Shown: positions 24,818 through 28,236 of the stretch, one piece after another
How the letters are laid out: the number at the start of each line of letters is the position of its first letter
Numbering within the stretch: the first letter of the stretch is position 1
DNA from: RBG-16-66-20 sp035308765
Lineage (GTDB): Bacteria > Pseudomonadota > Gammaproteobacteria > Burkholderiales > SG8-39
Length of the DNA: 28,236 bases
Assembly (NCBI GenBank): GCA_035308765.1
Contig: DATGGA010000002.1
Coordinates: forward strand, 1-28,236
Direction of reading: 5' to 3'
The notes under the pieces: model-generated
Told to the model about the DNA's origin: nothing
Databases searched by the model: none
The model's input: the letters and a program-made list of their open reading frames with translations, nothing else
Translations under genes and position numbers: made by a program

Positions 24818-25882
24818 GCCGAGCGCACAGGTGCGAAAGCCGCAGAACACGTCGCCGCGCTCAGGCGTGTAGAAATTGCGGAAGGTCGGCCGCATGAGGC
24901 GCGCCGGCGTGGCGAAACTGCCGCCGCGCAGCACCTTGTGGGTGCCGAACCATGGTTGCGAGTACTCCTTGTAGGGATCGAGCACGAAGCCAGGATACGG
25001 ATCGAAGGCGCTCGCGGTCCATTCCCAGACCTGGCCATAGGCCAGGCGGGAGCTGGCGCATTCCCATTCCGCCTCGGTCGGCAGGCGCCGCTTTGCCCAG
25101 GCACAGTACGCCTGCGCTTCGCTCCAGCCGACGTGCCGCACCGGTTCGTCCAACGCCAGCGGGAGCCAGCCATCGAACCTTCGCTGCAGCCATTGGCCAC
25201 CCTCCTGCTTCCAATATCGCGGCGCCGCACCGCCTGCCTCGACGAAAGCCAGGTACTCCGCATTGGAAACGACGGATCTGGAAATGCGGAAAGGCGCGAT
25301 CTCGACCTCGTGCGCCCATTTCTCGTTGTCGAACACGAAACCGCTGCCAGGCTTGGCGCCCAGGAGAAATGTTTGGCCTTTCAGTTCCAGGTCTTCATTC
25401 GAAGAAATAGAAAGCGAAGCATCCGGCGCGTCATACCCCAATGTCTGCCTGGTGTAGTGAAACGCTTCCGCGTGCATGTCTTCGTGGAAAGTTGCCAGGC
25501 GCACGAAATACTGCAGAGCTTCGCTTTCCGGTTCGCGCGCAAGGCGCTCGCGCACGCGCGCCAGAACCGCTTCGCCGTAAGCGCGCGTTGCCTTCAAATC
25601 GGGCAGCGGCAGGTTCCAGCGCGTGTCGTGCGCGACGGCGGCAGAATCGTAGAGCGCATCGGCAGCCGGCAGGATAGAGCGGGCAAGCGAACCATCGGGC
25701 CGCTTACGCAGGCACCAGTGCTCCTGGAACCACGACACGTGGCCGATCTCCCACAGCGGCGGATTGACGATCGCGAGCTTCGGCCCGAACAGCCGCTCGC
25801 CGTCGAGGTCGGCGGTAACGCGGGTCGCGCGCACCCGGGCATCCAGCAGATCGCGTTCGAGCTTGGCCGGGTCGGCTAACAT
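24815..25882 (-). CDS. senA: selenoneine synthase SenA (EgtB-like DinB/FGE-sulfatase protein)
   Basis: Non-haem iron enzyme expected to join hercynine and a selenosugar by C-Se bond formation on the way to selenoneine. From ATG 25882 the 355-aa product has an N-terminal DinB-like domain with GHVSWFQEH (H48) and FHEDMHAE (H133, H137, E139), matching the three-His iron site of EgtB, and a C-terminal formylglycine-generating-enzyme/sulfatase domain (about 170-352: RLPTEAEWE, VWEWTAS, VLRGGSF, FCGFR). By sequence alone EgtB or OvoA-like roles are possible. The adjoining selD and divergent senB point to SenA. An open frame continuing upstream lies antisense to senB and is not used. No egtD is present here. 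Confidence 0.88.
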   Translation of the reverse strand: MLADPAKLERDLLDARVRATRVTADLDGERLFGPKLAIVNPPLWEIGHVSWFQEHWCLRKRPDGSLARSILPAADALYDSAAVAHDTRWNLPLPDLKATRAYGEAVLARVRERLAREPESEALQYFVRLATFHEDMHAEAFHYTRQTLGYDAPDASLSISSNEDLELKGQTFLLGAKPGSGFVFDNEKWAHEVEIAPFRISRSVVSNAEYLAFVEAGGAAPRYWKQEGGQWLQRRFDGWLPLALDEPVRHVGWSEAQAYCAWAKRRLPTEAEWECASSRLAYGQVWEWTASAFDPYPGFVLDPYKEYSQPWFGTHKVLRGGSFATPARLMRPTFRNFYTPERGDVFCGFRTCALG

Positions 25883-25906
25883 GACGCGCAAGTCTAGCCC
25901 AGCCCC
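25883..25906. promoter_or_regulatory. 24-bp divergent start region of senA and senB
   Basis: The two translation starts face away from each other across 24 bp with no Shine-Dalgarno on either side. Centrally, the minus strand reads TAGACT (+ coordinates 25891-25896), eight bases before the senA ATG. The + strand reads TAGCCC from 25895, six bases before the senB ATG, a poorer -10 match. Both use the same CTAG tetranucleotide. Any -35 contacts must lie inside the opposite gene. Confidence 0.45.
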
Positions 25907-26854
25907 ATGGCCCGCATCTCCATCGTCACCCCCGCCCGCCCGGGCGCACGCAACGGCAACCGGCACACCGCGCAGCGCTGGGCCGGATTCCTGCGCGGCC
26001 TGGGCCACCGGGTATCGGTCATGGTGCAGTGGGACGGCAAGCCCTGCGACCTGTTGCTCGCGTTGCACGCGCGCCGCAGCCATCCGTCCATCCGCGAATA
26101 CCGGAAGCGGGTCCCGGACGGCCCGCTGGTGGTGGCCCTGACCGGCACGGACCTGTATCGCGATCTTCCCGGATCGCGCGCGGCCCGCGAGTCGCTGGAT
26201 ATGGCGAACCGGATCGTCGTCCTGCAGTCCGAGGCAAAACTGAAGCTGAAGCCGTCTCTCAGGGCAAAAACCCGCATCGCCTACCAGTCCGCCAACCCTG
26301 CCATCCGCCGCGCGCCCCCGAAGAACAGATTCCGCGTCGTGGTCGTCGGCCACCTGCGCGAGGTCAAGGATCCGTTCCGCGCCGCGCTGGCCCTGGCGCA
26401 TCTTGACCAGGACCTGGAGGTGCTGCAAATCGGCGACGCCCTCACGCCGCAAATGAAATCGAGAGCGCTCTCGCTCGCGAAACGCGAGCCGCGCTACCGC
26501 TGGCTCGGCGGACGGACGCACCGGCAGGCGCTGGGCTGGATCGCGCGCAGCCATCTGCTCGTCGTCAGTTCGGTCATGGAAGGCGGCGCCAACGTCATCG
26601 CCGAAGCCGCGCGCATCGGCACCCCGGTGCTGGCGTCGCGCGTTTCCGGCAACGTCGGCATGCTGGGTCGCGGCTACCCGGGGTATTTCCCGCTGTTCGA
26701 CGAAAAGGCGCTGAGCAGGCTGATCGGGAGAAGCATTGAAGACGAAAACTTCCTCCCCATGCTCAAACGCGCTTTGGCGGCGCGGCGCGGACTGTTCTCG
26801 CCGGCAGCCGAGCGCGCCGCGCTGGGCCGCGCAGTGCGTAAAATCCACCCATGA
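25907..26854 (+). CDS. senB: selenosugar synthase SenB (GT-B glycosyltransferase-like)
   Basis: Expected to combine selenophosphate with a UDP-sugar to form the selenosugar used by SenA. The 315-aa GT-B fold protein begins ISIVTPARPGARNGNRHTA (sugar/phosphate site at the N-terminal Rossmann fold) and has LTGTDLYRDL near residue 79, the inter-domain VVVVGHLREVKDP near 145 and the C-terminal nucleotide-binding block SSVMEGGANVIAEA (EX7E type) followed by PVLASRVSGNVGMLG. These are the features of the SenB family (formerly TIGR04348). It overlaps selU by four bases (ATGA) and is divergent from senA, with selD nearby. Chemistry is inferred from characterised homologues. Confidence 0.9.
   Translation: MARISIVTPARPGARNGNRHTAQRWAGFLRGLGHRVSVMVQWDGKPCDLLLALHARRSHPSIREYRKRVPDGPLVVALTGTDLYRDLPGSRAARESLDMANRIVVLQSEAKLKLKPSLRAKTRIAYQSANPAIRRAPPKNRFRVVVVGHLREVKDPFRAALALAHLDQDLEVLQIGDALTPQMKSRALSLAKREPRYRWLGGRTHRQALGWIARSHLLVVSSVMEGGANVIAEAARIGTPVLASRVSGNVGMLGRGYPGYFPLFDEKALSRLIGRSIEDENFLPMLKRALAARRGLFSPAAERAALGRAVRKIHP
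26839..26844 (+). promoter_or_regulatory. -10-like hexamer before selU, inside the end of senB
   Basis: TAAAAT ends six bases before the selU ATG and lies in the last codons of senB. There is no Shine-Dalgarno sequence. It could start a leaderless selU mRNA, separating tRNA modification from selenoneine synthesis. Confidence 0.4.
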
Positions 26855-27975
26855 AGCACGCGCATCACGAAGCGCGCCTGAGCCTGGCGGCCGAATCCGC
26901 CACCTTTCGCGCGTTCGACACCATCATCGACACGCGCTCGCCCGCCGAGTTCGCCGAGGACCACGTTCCCGGCGCGGTCTCCTGCCCGGTGCTCGACAAC
27001 GAGGAGCGCGCGCGCGTCGGCACGATCTACAAGCAGGTCTCGCCCTTCGACGCGAAGAAGCTCGGCGCTGCGCTGGTGGCAAAAAACATCGCCAGGCATC
27101 TCGAAGAGTTATTCATAAAAAAAGAAAAAACCTGGAAGCCGCTGGTCTATTGCTGGCGCGGCGGCAAGCGCTCTGGCGCGATGGCGCACGTGCTGCGCGA
27201 GGTAGGCTGGGACGCGAAGACGCTGGAAGGCGGCTACAAGGCCTACCGGCGCCATGTCGTGGAATCTCTCGCGGAGCTGCCGGCGCGATTCACGTTCCGC
27301 GTGATTCACGGCGTCACCGGCAGCGGCAAGAGCCGCCTGCTGCGCGCGCTCGGCGCCGCGGGAGCGCAGATACTCGACCTCGAGGACCTGGCCGCGCACC
27401 GCGGTTCGGTGCTCGGCACCCTGCCCAAGCGGCCGCAACCGTCGCAGAAAATGTTCGAAAGCCTGTTGCTGGAGAAACTGCTTGCCTTCGATGCGCAAAA
27501 GGAGATCTATGTCGAGGGCGAATCGAAAAAAATCGGCCAGCTGCAGATTCCCGAGGCCCTGATCGCGCGCATGCGCGCAAGCGAATGCCTGCTGGTGCAG
27601 GCCGATACCGCCACCCGCGTCGCCTTGCTGATGGACGAATACCGGCATTTCTTCACCGACCTGCCGGCGCTGAACGCGCAGCTCGATTGCCTGGTCGCCC
27701 TGCACGGGCAGGAGCGGGTCGGCGAATGGAAGGCGCTCGCCGCGGCGGGCGCCTGGCCGGAGCTGGTAGCGCGGCTGCTGGAGGACCACTACGACGCAGC
27801 CTACCGGCGCTCGGCGGCGAACAACTTCCCGCGCCTCGCCGAGGCGCCCAGCCTGCGCATCGCCTCGGCCGACGCCGCCATGTTCGATGCGGCGGCGCGC
27901 GAACTCGCCGGACGCTCAGCTGCTGCGAATGCCGAGCCGCTCCGCGACATACCGCTCAAGCGCGCCGGCCTCTAG
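26851..27975 (+). CDS. mnmH: tRNA 2-selenouridine synthase SelU/MnmH
   Basis: Replaces sulfur by selenium in 2-thiouridine at the wobble position of Lys, Glu and Gln tRNAs, by way of a geranylated intermediate, using selenophosphate from SelD. The 374-aa product has an N-terminal rhodanese domain (about 20-140) with catalytic cysteine in YCWRGGKRSG (C101) and a P-loop domain with GVTGSGKS (154-161) and the SelU-typical LDLEDLAAHRGSVLG and YVEGESKKIG. Length is normal. The ATG overlaps the senB stop. Its 3' end overlaps by 60 bp a convergent gene at the window edge. Confidence 0.96.
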   Translation: MKHAHHEARLSLAAESATFRAFDTIIDTRSPAEFAEDHVPGAVSCPVLDNEERARVGTIYKQVSPFDAKKLGAALVAKNIARHLEELFIKKEKTWKPLVYCWRGGKRSGAMAHVLREVGWDAKTLEGGYKAYRRHVVESLAELPARFTFRVIHGVTGSGKSRLLRALGAAGAQILDLEDLAAHRGSVLGTLPKRPQPSQKMFESLLLEKLLAFDAQKEIYVEGESKKIGQLQIPEALIARMRASECLLVQADTATRVALLMDEYRHFFTDLPALNAQLDCLVALHGQERVGEWKALAAAGAWPELVARLLEDHYDAAYRRSAANNFPRLAEAPSLRIASADAAMFDAAARELAGRSAAANAEPLRDIPLKRAGL

Positions 27976-28236
27976 CCGGACCCCGCACATCCCGACATGG
28001 CCATCGGGACGCACCAGGTAGAACGACGCACCGGGAACCCGCGAGCGCGCCAGTTCGGCGACGTTGGCGGGGTCGGAAGGAATCGCGTGAACCTGCAGCA
28101 ATCCATCCGGGACTGCGACATGCGGATTCGGCTGGCCGGCGACGAACAAATGAAACCGCTGATCGTCGAACTTGCGAAACAGGTCTTCTACCGGTCCCTC
28201 CGCCGACATCTTGAGTTGGAGCCAAGGAAAGCGGTC
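27916..28236 (-). CDS. C-terminal part of an FAD-dependent aromatic hydroxylase (partial)
   Basis: The frame is open to the right window edge, giving 106 C-terminal residues; the N-terminus and FAD domain lie outside. The fragment looks like the thioredoxin-like C-terminal domain of the phenol hydroxylase/PheA-TfdB monooxygenases: RFPWLQL at the beginning, FHLFVAGQ, then ARSRVPGASFYLVRPDGHVGMCG and ALERYVAERLG at the end. The domain keeps family-like order and length, so the gene is probably intact beyond the edge. Its stop lies inside the 3' end of convergent selU. Substrate cannot be told. Confidence 0.75.
   Translation of the reverse strand, partial: DRFPWLQLKMSAEGPVEDLFRKFDDQRFHLFVAGQPNPHVAVPDGLLQVHAIPSDPANVAELARSRVPGASFYLVRPDGHVGMCGVRLEAGALERYVAERLGIRSS

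Noticed and set aside
23894..25879. 661-aa open frame on the + strand across selD and senA.
   Set aside because: Antisense to two well-supported genes; its composition (Arg, Gly, Ala and Glu-rich without motifs) is that of a high-GC shadow frame.
24815..25882. Ergothioneine EgtB or ovothiol OvoA as the primary call for senA.
   Set aside because: Not excluded by sequence, but there is no egtD, no methyltransferase fusion as in OvoA, and both neighbours (selD, senB) belong to selenium chemistry.
25883..26848. Long upstream in-frame extension of senA on the minus strand (would give 677 aa).
   Set aside because: It is antisense to senB, which has clear family motifs, and the extension has no recognisable domain. 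EgtB-like proteins begin with the DinB helix just after ATG 25882, and the His spacing (H48, H133, H137) matches EgtB from that start.

Overview
The window is GC-rich, densely packed chromosomal DNA from a proteobacterium, most likely a betaproteobacterium. Signs of this are System I cytochrome c maturation with separate ccmH and ccmI, a LapD/LapG pair, the ybbA-ybbP-tesA neighbourhood and a selenoneine-type locus. I see no rRNA, tRNA, CRISPR array, insertion sequence or prophage. Taxonomy is inferred from gene content only.

Region 1 (1-7465, + strand) is a tight chain: ccmF-ccmG-ccmH-ccmI, mobA-moeA, an Arg-type cysteine dioxygenase and ctaA. Several starts overlap the previous stop (ATGA). 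It covers haem attachment to cytochromes c, molybdenum cofactor maturation, cysteine oxidation and haem A synthesis, i.e. respiratory cofactor assembly with a sulfur-oxidation gene embedded in it.

Region 2 (7524-18859) is a c-di-GMP and two-component signalling block. lapG-lapD (minus strand) encode the periplasmic protease and its degenerate GGDEF/EAL receptor. A divergent gene encodes a protein of about 559 aa with a PilZ-like motif. A three-gene minus-strand operon encodes a three-PAS histidine kinase, a single-domain response regulator and a 1357-aa REC-GAF-PAS3-GAF-GGDEF-EAL protein with an intact EAL site and a degenerate GGDEF. A small winged-helix protein is divergent from the kinase.

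Region 3 (18881-23769) holds rmuC and a YbbA/YbbP ABC transporter on the minus strand, and divergent tesA, whose signal-peptide codons overlap the start of ybbA on the opposite strand.

Region 4 (23756-27975) is the highlight: a compact selenium-metabolism locus of two back-to-back gene pairs. senA (EgtB-like selenoneine synthase) and selD (selenophosphate synthetase, the senC role) run leftward. senB (selenosugar synthase) and selU/mnmH (tRNA 2-selenouridine synthase) run rightward. Only 24 bp separate the senA and senB starts. SelD probably feeds selenophosphate to both selenoneine and selenouridine branches. No hercynine synthase (egtD) lies in the window.

The right edge cuts through the C-terminal domain of a flavin-dependent aromatic hydroxylase on the minus strand.

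A pattern that crosses regions: several genes (mobA, the PilZ-like gene, rmuC, selD, selU, probably senA) have a -10-like hexamer (TAGAAT, TAAAAT, TATAGT, TAGACT) 5-8 nt before ATG and no Shine-Dalgarno sequence. This suggests leaderless transcripts.
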